From Blastopirellula sp. (lineage in GTDB: Bacteria > Planctomycetota > Planctomycetia > Pirellulales > Pirellulaceae): a DNA stretch of 46,388 nucleotides. Shown here piece after piece: positions 8,822 through 18,118 of the stretch (position 1 is the first letter of the stretch; each line of letters begins with the position of its first letter). Position numbers and translations under genes: made by a program. The notes under the pieces are model-generated. The model ran no database searches, was not told where the DNA came from, and worked only from the letters and a program-made list of their open reading frames with translations. The DNA lies in NCBI GenBank assembly GCA_002733575.1, contig NVWB01000030.1, positions 683 to 47,070 of the forward strand, given 5' to 3'.

Positions 8822-10650
8822 GTGACGAACTACTAGGACTTTACAACCGCGAGCTCGCTTACCTGCGAGATTTGGGTGCCGAATTTGCCAAAGACAACCC
8901 TAAAATAGCAGGGCGGCTAGGGATAGGGGCAGACGAAGTCAAAGACCCTCACGTATCAAGGATGGTGGAAGCATTTGCCTACTTAAATGCCAGAACACGA
9001 TCTAAGCTTGAAGATGATTTCCCCGAGATTGCCGAGTCGATGCTCGATGTTCTCTACCCTCACTTCCAGCGTCCGATTCCATCGATGACTGTCGTACAAC
9101 TTGGGTTAGACAATGCGCAGGTCGATCAACTAAATGGATTTCAAGTCGCCCGAGATTCCTCGATTGAAACGGAGGCTATCGATGGCGAACCTTGCCGGTT
9201 TCGCACCTGTTACTCAACCACTTGTTGGCCGATGCGAACCGCCGACATCTCTTTAAAAAGTCATCCTTTTATCGCACCGGCATCTCGCTTTAATGCCGAT
9301 GCAGAATCGGTGTTGCGAATTCAACTCGACACATTCCAAGAATCGTTGAACTTCGACAAACTCAATATCGAAGAACTCCGCTTCTTTATCAAAGAACAGG
9401 CACCCTACAAATTTGATCTTTACGAAATGATCATGAGTTCTGCGATTGGTGTGGTTGTCGCAGCGAACGAAAAAAGCACAGATTTTGTGGAGTTACCCGC
9501 CCAATGCATTGAGCCTGTCGGGTTTGATCGAGACCAGGGCATGTGGGACTATCCCTCTCGATCATTTTTGGGTTACCGGTTACTGTCTGAATTCTTCGCC
9601 TTTCCAGACAAGTTCCTCTTTTTCGATCTTGCTCTAAAAAACAGTCTCCGCAGCATTGCCTCGTCACATGCCGAGATCTTCATTTACTTCGATAAAACTT
9701 CTTCCGACCTAGAACGACGTGTCGATAAAGAAACACTGCCGATTGGCTGTACTCCTATCGTCAATTTATTCGAGCAAGAGGCCGAGCCAGTCCGACTCTC
9801 GCACGAACAACATGAATACCGGATTGAGCCTGACTCCCGGCGTCCTTTGGCAAATGAAATTTACTCGATCAATCAAGTCACCGCTGTTTCGCGGAATAAT
9901 GAAGAAGCCACTTATCATCCTTTCTATTCTTTTAAACATGCGACCGAAGCCAGAAAAAACCGTCGTTATTGGCATGCGTCTCGACGCAAGAATCCAAGTG
10001 GTGGATCGATCAACGACTTTGGGACTGAAATGTACATTAGTGTCGTCGATTTAGATTTCCAGCCAAGTGCCGAAGAAAGCTGGAGCCTGCATACGGACCT
10101 TACCTGTTTAAATCGTGATTTACCAGGGCGTTTGCCCTTCGGTGGTGATCAACCTCGCATGCACTTGAATGGAGTCGCTTCCATCTCCAAGGTACGCTGT
10201 TTGCTCCCTCCGACTGAAACACGCCGGCCTGTCATGCAGCATGGGGCTCGCTGGAGACTAATTTCTCATCTTTCGATCAATCACCTTTCACTGGTTGACT
10301 CGGGCGATGGCGCACACGCGTTGCGAGAGATACTGGGGCTGTATGACTATATCATGTCGGATGTCACGAAAGCCTATTTAGATGGCCTGCTCTCTGTCAA
10401 AGGAGAGCGAACCACGGCTCGCATGCAATCAGAGCATGGCACGACCGTGGGTCGCGGCACGAAAATTACTTTAGAGTTTGATCGCTCGAATTTCACCGGA
10501 GGCGGGCTCTTACTGATGGCGAGTGTCTTAGAGAGATTCCTGGCTTTATACTGCACGATCAATTCATTCACACAAACAGTCGCAACGGTTAAAAACGAAG
10601 GAGAACTACATCGATGGGTTCCTCGCGCCGGCGAGCACGTGCTAGTGTAA
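8818..10650 (+). CDS. tssF: T6SS baseplate subunit TssF (VasA/ImpG)
   Basis: 610 residues, the normal TssF length. The N-terminus 'LLGLYNRELAYLRDLGAEFAK' with 'PKIAGRLGI' and 'DPHVSRMVEAFAYLNARTRSKL' is diagnostic. 'MLDVLYPHFQRPIPSMTV' and the C-terminal 'GGGLLLMASVLERFLALYCTINSF' are also family-typical. TssF forms the baseplate wedge as a dimer with one TssG. The start overlaps tssE by 4 nt and the end overlaps tssG by 37 nt. Confidence 0.96.
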   Translation: MSDELLGLYNRELAYLRDLGAEFAKDNPKIAGRLGIGADEVKDPHVSRMVEAFAYLNARTRSKLEDDFPEIAESMLDVLYPHFQRPIPSMTVVQLGLDNAQVDQLNGFQVARDSSIETEAIDGEPCRFRTCYSTTCWPMRTADISLKSHPFIAPASRFNADAESVLRIQLDTFQESLNFDKLNIEELRFFIKEQAPYKFDLYEMIMSSAIGVVVAANEKSTDFVELPAQCIEPVGFDRDQGMWDYPSRSFLGYRLLSEFFAFPDKFLFFDLALKNSLRSIASSHAEIFIYFDKTSSDLERRVDKETLPIGCTPIVNLFEQEAEPVRLSHEQHEYRIEPDSRRPLANEIYSINQVTAVSRNNEEATYHPFYSFKHATEARKNRRYWHASRRKNPSGGSINDFGTEMYISVVDLDFQPSAEESWSLHTDLTCLNRDLPGRLPFGGDQPRMHLNGVASISKVRCLLPPTETRRPVMQHGARWRLISHLSINHLSLVDSGDGAHALREILGLYDYIMSDVTKAYLDGLLSVKGERTTARMQSEHGTTVGRGTKITLEFDRSNFTGGGLLLMASVLERFLALYCTINSFTQTVATVKNEGELHRWVPRAGEHVLV

Positions 10651-11789
10651 AGCATAAGCTGCTCACTGAGCCATATCGATTTGACTTTTTTCAAGCGGTC
10701 CGCTTGCTAGAGAAAGTTGCGCGCGAAGAAGGAACGGAGGAAGACTCGAAATCGATTGGATACGATGGGCCCCCTAGTCAAGAGATTCTACGTTTCCGAA
10801 GTTTGGCCTCACACAGTTTCCCAGGTAGTGAAATCGTTTCGCTTGAAGACCTAAGATCGAACGAAGAAGAAGATGAGCGAGAATCAAAACCCCATTTTCA
10901 AATGGTGGTTGCCTTTATGGGGCTGACCGGCCCTAGCGGTGTTTTACCACTTCACTATACGCAAACTGTGATCGACCGTGTCAGGCAGAAAGACTACGCC
11001 TTTCGAGATTTCTTAGACGTCTTTAACCAACGGATCATCTCGCTCTTTTATAGAGCCTGGGAAAAATATCGTTTTCCCATCGCATTTGAACGAGCCCAAG
11101 CTGAAGAGTCGACTAAAGACACCGACCTGTTTACACAAATATTGTTCAGCTTAACCGGGCTGGGAACATCCGGCGTTAAAGACCGGCAATTAATCAGCGA
11201 CCATACACTGCTCTATTATTCAGGTCATTTTTCTCACCGACCTCGAAGTGCGTTAGGCTTACAACAAATCCTGGAAGATTACTTCTCCTTTCCTGTGATC
11301 GTCGAGCAATTTACGGGCAAATGGCTTTACCTGCCTGAAGACGAACAAACACGCATGTCAGGCAATGGATTTTCTCTGGGGATGAATAACCGACTTGGTG
11401 TGGACGTGATCGTGGGCAATCGGGTTTGGAATCAGGAATCGTCGTTTCGCCTACGAATTGGGCCTGTCGACTATGCCCAATATCAACGCTTAATGCCGAT
11501 CGGAGACCAACTCACACCGCTCGCCCAATTAACTCGAAGTTATATCGGGAATTCCTTGGACTTCGATGTGCATGTTGTGTTAAAAAAAACAGAGGTTCCG
11601 CCATGCGTGTTAGGAGACCCTGAGCAACCTTGCTACTTGGGATACAATGCCTGGGTTCGCTGCAATGACTTAGAAGAAGATCCGAACGATGCGTTATTTG
11701 AAGACTCTGGCTACCCAACTCAACATATCGAAGATCCTTCCTTAGGGTCAAGCAGTTCCATCATAGAACATTCGGTTGAAGTCCAATAA
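10614..11789 (+). CDS. tssG: T6SS baseplate subunit TssG (VasB/ImpH)
   Basis: 391 residues. The N-terminal 'LLTEPYRFDFFQAVRLLEKV' is the signature TssG start. 'FMGLTGPSGVLPLHYTQTVIDR' and 'DFLDVFNQRIISLFYRAWEKYR' follow, as does 'LGLQQILEDYFSFPVIVEQFTG'. All are conserved in wedge proteins of this family. The tail beyond residue about 340 is acidic. The gene begins within the last 37 nt of tssF, in another frame. Confidence 0.95.
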   Translation: MGSSRRRARASVKHKLLTEPYRFDFFQAVRLLEKVAREEGTEEDSKSIGYDGPPSQEILRFRSLASHSFPGSEIVSLEDLRSNEEEDERESKPHFQMVVAFMGLTGPSGVLPLHYTQTVIDRVRQKDYAFRDFLDVFNQRIISLFYRAWEKYRFPIAFERAQAEESTKDTDLFTQILFSLTGLGTSGVKDRQLISDHTLLYYSGHFSHRPRSALGLQQILEDYFSFPVIVEQFTGKWLYLPEDEQTRMSGNGFSLGMNNRLGVDVIVGNRVWNQESSFRLRIGPVDYAQYQRLMPIGDQLTPLAQLTRSYIGNSLDFDVHVVLKKTEVPPCVLGDPEQPCYLGYNAWVRCNDLEEDPNDALFEDSGYPTQHIEDPSLGSSSSIIEHSVEVQ

Positions 11790-11903
11790 TAAATATTTCG
11801 TTCCTTACTATTGAAACCTCACAAATTATTTTCGTACTGGGCAATCACGAAACATTCGATCTCCTTATCGTTGGTTGATCGACATTGAAAGTAAGCTGAA
11901 ACT

Positions 11904-14597
11904 ATGGCATCTGTAAATTTAAAATCACTGGTTGGTAAATTAAATTCCACCTGTCGTCGCACACTAGAATCTGCCGCAGGACTCTGTCTATCGCGTACCA
12001 ATTACAATGTTGAAATCGAGCATTGGCTGACCAAATTACTTGAAACACCGAACACCGATATCGAAGCGATCTTCCGCCATTTCGAGGTCAATCCATCGCA
12101 AGTGGTTGCCGATCTAACGCAAGCCATGGATCGACTGAAAACCGGAAATGCTCGCCCGCCCGCATTGAGTCAAAGTATAGTCGATCTCAGCCGTGATGCC
12201 TGGCTGATTGCCTCGATTGATCATTCAGAGCCAGTGGTTCGCTCTGGCCATTTAATTTTAGCCATTCTCAGTGACCAAGTTACCGCTCGCTCAGTTATCG
12301 GTAGTTCGTCCGAACTCGACAAAATTTCCGCCGAAGAACTCAACCGCTCTTTAGCCACCATCACAGCCGAAACCGATGAAGCGACTGAATCTGCTTCTAC
12401 GGTCGCAACAGCCGGAGGGGCACCGGGAACTGGCGCACCGGGCAAGCCCACGAAAACACCCTCGTTAGATCAATTCACCATTGACTTAACCGAACGTGCC
12501 AGGTCAGGGGCCATCGATCCGGTACTCGGTCGTGATGATGAAATCCGACAGATTATTGATATCTTATGCCGTAGAAGACAAAACAATCCGATCATGACAG
12601 GCGAAGCCGGTGTCGGTAAAACGGCGGTTGTCGAAGGCTTCGCATTACGCATCGCCGCTGGGGATGTGCCTGATGCGATGAAAAACGTCTCGATTCGCTC
12701 TCTTGACTTAGCGCTTTTGCAAGCAGGTGCCGGTGTCAAAGGCGAGTTTGAAAATCGGCTCAAATCGGTCATCGAAGAAGTCAAGAGTTCTCCAAAACCG
12801 ATCATCCTGTTCATTGATGAAGCTCACACGATGATTGGTGCCGGTGGACAAGCAGGGCAGGGCGATGCGGCCAACATTTTGAAACCAGCGCTTGCACGTG
12901 GCGAACTACGAACCTTAGCAGCCACCACCTGGGCCGAATACAAAAAATACTTTGAAAGAGATGCGGCTCTGGCTCGACGATTTCAAGTAGTCAAGGTCGA
13001 AGAACCTGACGAAGAAAAATGTATCATCATGATGCGAGGTCTGGTAGAAACCCTAGAGAACCATCATAAAGTCCGCATCTTAAACGAGGCAGTTGAAGAT
13101 GCGGTGAAATTATCGAACCGTTATATTTCTGGCCGACAACTGCCAGACAAAGCGGTCAGTTTGTTGGACACTGCGTGTGCTCGAATCGGATTGAGTCAAA
13201 ACTCGACTCCGCCTGCCATTGAAGATTTAGAACGCCGAATTACTTCAATAGCCACTGCCAGTGGAATTTTGCAGCGAGAAATTGATGCCGGTTCCGATGA
13301 CCATGGCCAACAGATGGAAGAATTTGAAGCGAATAAAGAAAAGACGGAAGCCAATCTGGCCGAACTCAACGGGCGCTGGGAGAGCGAAAAGGTGCTTGTC
13401 GAAAAAATCCATGAGCAACTCACAAAGCTCTCCGAAGATGACAAAAAGAAAAAAGCACCTCTCGAAGAAGGAGCCGATCCTCCTGAACTTCTAACCGATG
13501 AACAGCGAGAAGAAATCAAAACGCAAGTCCGTTCCGTTCAACAAGAACTCGAAACCTTGCAAGGCGATTCCCCGCTGGTTCATGTCTGCTGCGATAGCGG
13601 AGCCGTGGCTGAAACCGTGGCCGCTTGGACCGGAATTCCGGTAGGGCGAATGGTTTCTAACGAAATCAACACCATACTGAATCTTAAAGATCTTATGGAG
13701 GAAAGTGTGGTCGGGCAATCGCATGCGTTAGAGCAGATTGCGGAAAGCATTCGTACTTCGCGTGCGAATCTCGACGACCCTAGCCGCCCGATTGGAATCT
13801 TTCTGCTGGCAGGAACCTCTGGTGTCGGTAAAACCGAAACCGCACTCACCCTTGCCAACTTACTGTACGGTGGTGAACAAAATATGACCACCATCAACAT
13901 GTCAGAATTCAAGGAAGAACATAAGGTTTCGCTTCTCATGGGTTCTCCTCCAGGATACGTGGGCTACGGAGAAGGGGGCATCTTGACCGAAGCAGTACGC
14001 CGCAAGCCGTATAGCGTGGTCCTATTAGACGAAATGGAAAAAGCACACTCTGGCGTTCAAGATATCTTCTATCAAGTTTTCGATAAAGGAAATATGAAAG
14101 ATGGCGAAGGGCGTGACATCGACTTCAAAAACACGGTAATCATCATGACCTCGAACGCGGGGACCGACCTGATCATGAACCTGTGCAAAGACCCAGAGAC
14201 TCGACCCGATGCCGAAGGGTTGGGCGAAGCTTTGCATGAAGAATTGCTGAAGACCTTTAAACCGGCCTTCCTCGGAAGAATCAGCGTTATCCCCTTCTTC
14301 CCGCTCGATGATGATGTGATGAAAAAAATCATCCGCTTGAAACTCAACAAAGTGGTTCGCCGAATTCACGAGCACTACAAAGCGAAACTTGCCTATACCA
14401 ATGAACTGGTCGATGCCATTGCCGCGAGATGTACGGAAGTCGATACCGGGGCACGTAACGTCGATAAAATTCTCACCCGCACGTTACTGCCAGAACTATC
14501 TGGTGAATTCCTCTCTCGCATGGCTGATGATCAAGAAATCAACCAGATTCAAGTCGGTGTCGGCGAAGATGGTGATTTCACGTATGAAATCAGCTAG
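11904..14597 (+). CDS. tssH: T6SS sheath-recycling AAA+ ATPase TssH (ClpV)
   Basis: 897 residues. Clp-N repeat domain at about 1-150, then a Ser/Thr/Gly-rich linker. D1 Walker A is at 233-240 (GEAGVGKT), with 'IILFIDEAHTMIGAGG' as Walker B. A coiled-coil middle domain covers about 430-550. D2 Walker A is at 637-644 (GTSGVGKT), with 'VVLLDEMEKAH' as Walker B and the pore-loop region 'GSPPGYVGYGEGG'. ClpV pulls contracted TssB/C sheaths apart for reuse. It is the last T6SS gene, followed by a mobile-type repeat and a strong terminator. ClpB is the main alternative, but context and the non-ClpB N-terminus favour ClpV. Confidence 0.94.
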   Translation: MASVNLKSLVGKLNSTCRRTLESAAGLCLSRTNYNVEIEHWLTKLLETPNTDIEAIFRHFEVNPSQVVADLTQAMDRLKTGNARPPALSQSIVDLSRDAWLIASIDHSEPVVRSGHLILAILSDQVTARSVIGSSSELDKISAEELNRSLATITAETDEATESASTVATAGGAPGTGAPGKPTKTPSLDQFTIDLTERARSGAIDPVLGRDDEIRQIIDILCRRRQNNPIMTGEAGVGKTAVVEGFALRIAAGDVPDAMKNVSIRSLDLALLQAGAGVKGEFENRLKSVIEEVKSSPKPIILFIDEAHTMIGAGGQAGQGDAANILKPALARGELRTLAATTWAEYKKYFERDAALARRFQVVKVEEPDEEKCIIMMRGLVETLENHHKVRILNEAVEDAVKLSNRYISGRQLPDKAVSLLDTACARIGLSQNSTPPAIEDLERRITSIATASGILQREIDAGSDDHGQQMEEFEANKEKTEANLAELNGRWESEKVLVEKIHEQLTKLSEDDKKKKAPLEEGADPPELLTDEQREEIKTQVRSVQQELETLQGDSPLVHVCCDSGAVAETVAAWTGIPVGRMVSNEINTILNLKDLMEESVVGQSHALEQIAESIRTSRANLDDPSRPIGIFLLAGTSGVGKTETALTLANLLYGGEQNMTTINMSEFKEEHKVSLLMGSPPGYVGYGEGGILTEAVRRKPYSVVLLDEMEKAHSGVQDIFYQVFDKGNMKDGEGRDIDFKNTVIIMTSNAGTDLIMNLCKDPETRPDAEGLGEALHEELLKTFKPAFLGRISVIPFFPLDDDVMKKIIRLKLNKVVRRIHEHYKAKLAYTNELVDAIAARCTEVDTGARNVDKILTRTLLPELSGEFLSRMADDQEINQIQVGVGEDGDFTYEIS

Positions 14598-14634
14598 ATA
14601 ATTACGCTGATTTTAGAAGAAAATCATGATAGTT

Positions 14635-14823
14635 GGGTAGCCCAGTTTGCTCGCAAACTGGGTTAACGAAGTCAACAAGAGGTCGCAGGTGATAGCATGC
14701 TTTGAACAAGAGTATTCACAACCAAAAGCACAATGTTTAATGCAGGCCGATATTGTTACTACACAACTAACTTGAGACCTCTTGCGGCTGCGCCGCCCAG
14801 TTTGCGAGCAAACTGGGCAACCC
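14635..14823. repeat. 189-bp MITE/REPIN-like element with 28-bp terminal inverted repeats
   Basis: The left end 14635-14662 and the right end 14796-14823 are inverted repeats matching at 27 of 28 positions. Each contains the palindrome CCCAGTTTGC / GCAAACTGGG around a 2-nt centre. Inside are CAAGAGGTC copies in inverted orientation and a GCGGC-TGC-GCCGC hairpin. The interior holds no plausible gene. GTT flanks both ends (14632-14634 and 14824-14826), a possible 3-bp target duplication. A further copy of the left end is at 33822-33863. Confidence 0.75.
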
Positions 14824-14894
14824 GTTCTTAGTAATAGAGCAGTTGGACAGTCTCTATCAATTAATCCTATTTGTACCATCTTACCGGTTTTATC

Positions 14895-14923
14895 AGTGGC
14901 AACCTATTGTTGCCACTTTTTTT
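14895..14923 (+). terminator. Strong intrinsic terminator of the T6SS transcript
   Basis: Perfect 9-bp stem AGTGGCAAC (14895-14903) / GTTGCCACT (14909-14917), 5-nt loop, then T to 14923. It lies 298 nt after tssH, beyond the inserted repeat element, and 213 nt before the next plus-strand gene. Confidence 0.88.
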
Positions 14924-15136
14924 GCGCGGTTAGCCCATTAACAGGAGTTTCTTAAGTAAAAAATAAGTAGCCGTAAATATAGTAGACATACCATCTAAGT
15001 CGTAATTGTGAGGTGTTCTAGCTACAAGTTCTTCACTATCAAGGGAACTTGTGTGCCAGATAACACGACCAATCTATGGCTAACTAGGTACACATAAATC
15101 AGCATGATGACCTTTTAAGAAACTGATCAAGTGGCA

Positions 15137-17176
15137 ATGTCAACTGAAATTCCAAGCTCGATTCACACAGCCGATACTGCACGGCGTCAACTAGAGTCGT
15201 TGCTCGACGATCTAGCCGACTTGGCCGAAAGCGGGATCGATCAACAGCAGTTTTTTGCAGAACTAGCAGACCGCGCAGTTTTCGCCATCTCTGCCCTGGG
15301 TGCTTCTATCTGGAAACTTGGACCCAGCAATCAACTGGTTTCCGTTCACAATACCGACTTAACCAAAGTTTATCCCAACCTGAATACCAAACAGCAACAA
15401 CTTCTGGCCGATCAACAATCACTTGCCTCGGTCATTCAGCGAAACGAACCGACCACCGTTCGTAGTGTTCATACCAACAACGAAGCAGGGCATTTGATTT
15501 TTGCCTGTCCTGTGATTGTGGCCAATCAGACCTGGGGCATTCTGGCCCTTTATCATTCACCCAATTTGCCACAAGCGGCACAAAATGGTTACCTTCAACT
15601 TTGCCAAGCGTTGGGCGAAATCATTGCCCATTATCGCAGCGGCTGTATTCTCGAAGAACACGCTGTCAGCCATCGACAATGGCAAAACTATTTAAACTTT
15701 GCTCGTTCGGCCCATCGTGATCTCGATGAAAAGAAAACCGCCTATCGATTAGCAAACGATGCTCGTAACTGTTTAGATGTGGACCGCGTGACCATCGCCA
15801 CCAAACAAGGGTCTCGCTGCAAAGTGCAAGCGATGAGCGGAATCGATACAGTCAATCATCGCGCGAATGTGGTGAAAAAGCTGGAACGCTTAATTGCATC
15901 AGTCATTCGACTTGATCACCCCTTGATCTTCACCGGCGACACCTCGGACTTGGCACCGCAAATCGAACAACCGCTGAACGATTATCTTGAAGAAACCCCT
16001 TGCCGGATTCTGGCCATTTTCCCGCTGCGAGAGCCAGAAGATGAAATTCAAACAGAAGATCAATCGATCCCAACTCGCCTGAAACCAACATTAGGTGTGT
16101 TGGTGGTCGAACAATTAGAAGCCACCGATGTCGAACAACTGGTAACTCGATCCAACGAGATTGTCGATCACGCTTCCACGGCATTACACAATGCCCGCCG
16201 TTATGGACAAGTTCCGCTGCGCCCGGTCTGGCAAGCGTTGGCCTTTCTTCTTTCGCTGTTTGCGTGGCATCGTTTATCAACCACACTCAAAATACTGATC
16301 CCAGTGAGTGCAGCGGTTACCTCGACATTTTTCATCCCAATGAATTTTGATATCGAATTACGTGGCCAACTACTGCCTAAGCTCGAACGCCATATCTATG
16401 CACCGGCCAATGGTGATGTTGACCGTGTGCTGGTTCAACATGGCGACATGGTAGGGCAAGGAGAGACACTCATACAACTCAGTTCAAGCGAATTCCAACT
16501 GGATCGGGTCGAAATTAGTGGGGAACTGCAAAACGCAATTTCCGAGAGAGAGTCTATCCGCATTCAACGCATCCAAAACCGGGACGATTCGTTGCGAGAC
16601 AACAGAAATTCACGGCGTCCTGTTCGTCTCGATCAACTTTCGGCCGATGAAAGTCGACTGACTGAGAAGATTACAAACCTTGAAAAACAACTAAAACTTT
16701 TGCAGCAACGTGAAGCAGAATTAACACTCAACAGCCCCATCGCTGGACAGGTTCTTAGTTGGAACATCGACGAAACCTTAGAGATGCGACCTATACAGCG
16801 TGGTCAATCGCTGTTGAAAGTTGCCGATATCAGTGGCCCCTGGGTGCTTGAATTTGACATGCCTGATAAAAGTAGCAAGCATGTGCAAGATGCCAAGAAT
16901 TCGATTCAAGAACAGCTCTCCATTACGTTCCAGTTGGTCAACGAACCTGGCGAGCAGTACCAAGCAAAGCTCTCAGAAATTGGAAAAGTCGTTGATACCA
17001 ATCAGTCGCAAGATGGGCCAGTCGTCAAGTTGATAGCAGATTTCGACAAAGCTGAAATCGATCATTTACATCGCGGGCTCACAGTAATTGGACGAGTCCA
17101 TTGTGGGCAACGAAGTGTCGCTTATGTGTGGACCTATCAACTGGTTGAATCGGTACGCCGGCGATTTTTCTGGTAA
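15137..17176 (+). CDS. Tandem-GAF, membrane-anchored HlyD-type adaptor
   Basis: 679 residues from ATG 15137 (a GTG 6 nt earlier is also possible). Two GAF-like domains occupy about 20-170 and 195-355. One membrane segment lies near 384-402. Then comes a biotinyl-lipoyl half ('YAPANGDVDRVLVQHGDMVGQG', 420-445), a coiled coil (455-530) and the returning lipoyl half with beta-barrel (535-660). This places a sensory or ligand-binding GAF pair in the cytoplasm and an adaptor body in the periplasm. No transporter domain is present. It heads a three-gene set with another HlyD protein and an M50 protease. The GAF assignment rests on pattern and length; the HlyD part is clear. Confidence 0.82.
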   Translation: MSTEIPSSIHTADTARRQLESLLDDLADLAESGIDQQQFFAELADRAVFAISALGASIWKLGPSNQLVSVHNTDLTKVYPNLNTKQQQLLADQQSLASVIQRNEPTTVRSVHTNNEAGHLIFACPVIVANQTWGILALYHSPNLPQAAQNGYLQLCQALGEIIAHYRSGCILEEHAVSHRQWQNYLNFARSAHRDLDEKKTAYRLANDARNCLDVDRVTIATKQGSRCKVQAMSGIDTVNHRANVVKKLERLIASVIRLDHPLIFTGDTSDLAPQIEQPLNDYLEETPCRILAIFPLREPEDEIQTEDQSIPTRLKPTLGVLVVEQLEATDVEQLVTRSNEIVDHASTALHNARRYGQVPLRPVWQALAFLLSLFAWHRLSTTLKILIPVSAAVTSTFFIPMNFDIELRGQLLPKLERHIYAPANGDVDRVLVQHGDMVGQGETLIQLSSSEFQLDRVEISGELQNAISERESIRIQRIQNRDDSLRDNRNSRRPVRLDQLSADESRLTEKITNLEKQLKLLQQREAELTLNSPIAGQVLSWNIDETLEMRPIQRGQSLLKVADISGPWVLEFDMPDKSSKHVQDAKNSIQEQLSITFQLVNEPGEQYQAKLSEIGKVVDTNQSQDGPVVKLIADFDKAEIDHLHRGLTVIGRVHCGQRSVAYVWTYQLVESVRRRFFW

Positions 17177-17228
17177 CACCTGAAACGCACACCACCATCA
17201 TCATTCATTTCTTTGAAGAAATTGATCC

Positions 17229-18104
17229 ATGAGACTCATTCTAAAAACAATCGCCATACTCGCTCCCTTAACGAGCCTTGTTGGAACAAGTATCGCTCAG
17301 ACTCCGATTCAAGTCGAATCGACCCTGTTAAAGATCATCGAGATTGTTCGAGTACCGGCTCAAGAATCCGGCATTCTCGAATCCGTTAATGTACGAGAAG
17401 GAACGGTAGTAGAAAAAGGCCAGCTATTGGCCAAAATAGGCAGCAGAGAAATTGAATTGGCCCTGATCAAAGCCAAAGCCGATTATCTCATTTCCAAGAG
17501 AGAAGCCGCGAATGACATCAGCGTCCGTTTCATAAAAAAGTCGACCGAGGTGGCCAAAACCGAACTCAAACGATCAGAAGACTCGAATGCAGAAGTTGAA
17601 AACAGCATTCCTGCGATAGAAATTGATCGATTGAGACTGTTGGTCGAGGAAAAGATATTAGAGATGGAGCAGGCTCTAGAAAAACTTGAGATTGCTAAAC
17701 TCATTGCCGAGCTCAAGCAAGCAGACCTTAGAATTGTGGAAGAAAAGTTGATGAAACATCAGATTATTTCTCCCATATCAGGCATGGTTGTGCAGCTTTT
17801 TCAAAGAACGGGCGAATGGATTCAGCAAAGTAGCCCCGTGGTTGAAATCGTTAGAATTGATCGATTGCGGGCTGAAGGCTTCGTCCAAAATGCAGACGCC
17901 CTGCATATAAAAGAAAACAGTAAAGTCACCGTTCTGGTACAAATCGAAGGTCAAGATTCGATTGAAGTCGAAGGCTACATCGTGTTTATTGACCCCGTGG
18001 TTGACCCCGTGAACCGGCAAGTTCGCGTTTGGGCTGAAATTGAAAACATAGGGCGTAAACTTCGCCCTGGATTGCGGGCCACGATGCAGATCTATCGAGA
18101 GTAA
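17229..18104 (+). CDS. HlyD/RND-type periplasmic adaptor
   Basis: 291 residues. The N-terminal signal peptide has its hydrophobic core at residues 7-22, with cleavage near 'SIAQ'. A lipoyl half is at about 38-72 ('RVPAQESGILESVNVREGTV'). An alpha-helical hairpin covers 75-175, rich in Glu, Lys and Ala. The second lipoyl half starts 'ISPISGMVVQLFQRTGEWI', and a short beta-barrel ends at 'RPGLRATMQI'. It is short for the family, with no inner-membrane helix apart from the signal. It lies 52 nt after the GAF-HlyD gene and 14 nt before the M50 gene, so all three are one operon. It probably bridges an inner-membrane partner to a TolC-type duct. Confidence 0.88.
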   Translation: MRLILKTIAILAPLTSLVGTSIAQTPIQVESTLLKIIEIVRVPAQESGILESVNVREGTVVEKGQLLAKIGSREIELALIKAKADYLISKREAANDISVRFIKKSTEVAKTELKRSEDSNAEVENSIPAIEIDRLRLLVEEKILEMEQALEKLEIAKLIAELKQADLRIVEEKLMKHQIISPISGMVVQLFQRTGEWIQQSSPVVEIVRIDRLRAEGFVQNADALHIKENSKVTVLVQIEGQDSIEVEGYIVFIDPVVDPVNRQVRVWAEIENIGRKLRPGLRATMQIYRE

Positions 18105-18118
18105 ATAATCAAAAACAA

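Larger units (their letters stand above)
14598..15136. other. Gap between tssH and the adaptor/protease module
   Basis: 539 nt holding the 189-bp repeat element and the terminator. The remaining 200 nt (14924-15136) is AT-rich with no gene. It presumably carries the promoter for the next module, but no convincing -35/-10 pair was found. Confidence 0.6.

Noticed and set aside
2265..14597. Phage tail or extracellular contractile injection system
   Set aside because: TssB, TssC, TagJ, TssF, TssG and ClpV signatures are specific to T6SS; no tail fibre, tape-measure or eCIS-type ATPase is present.
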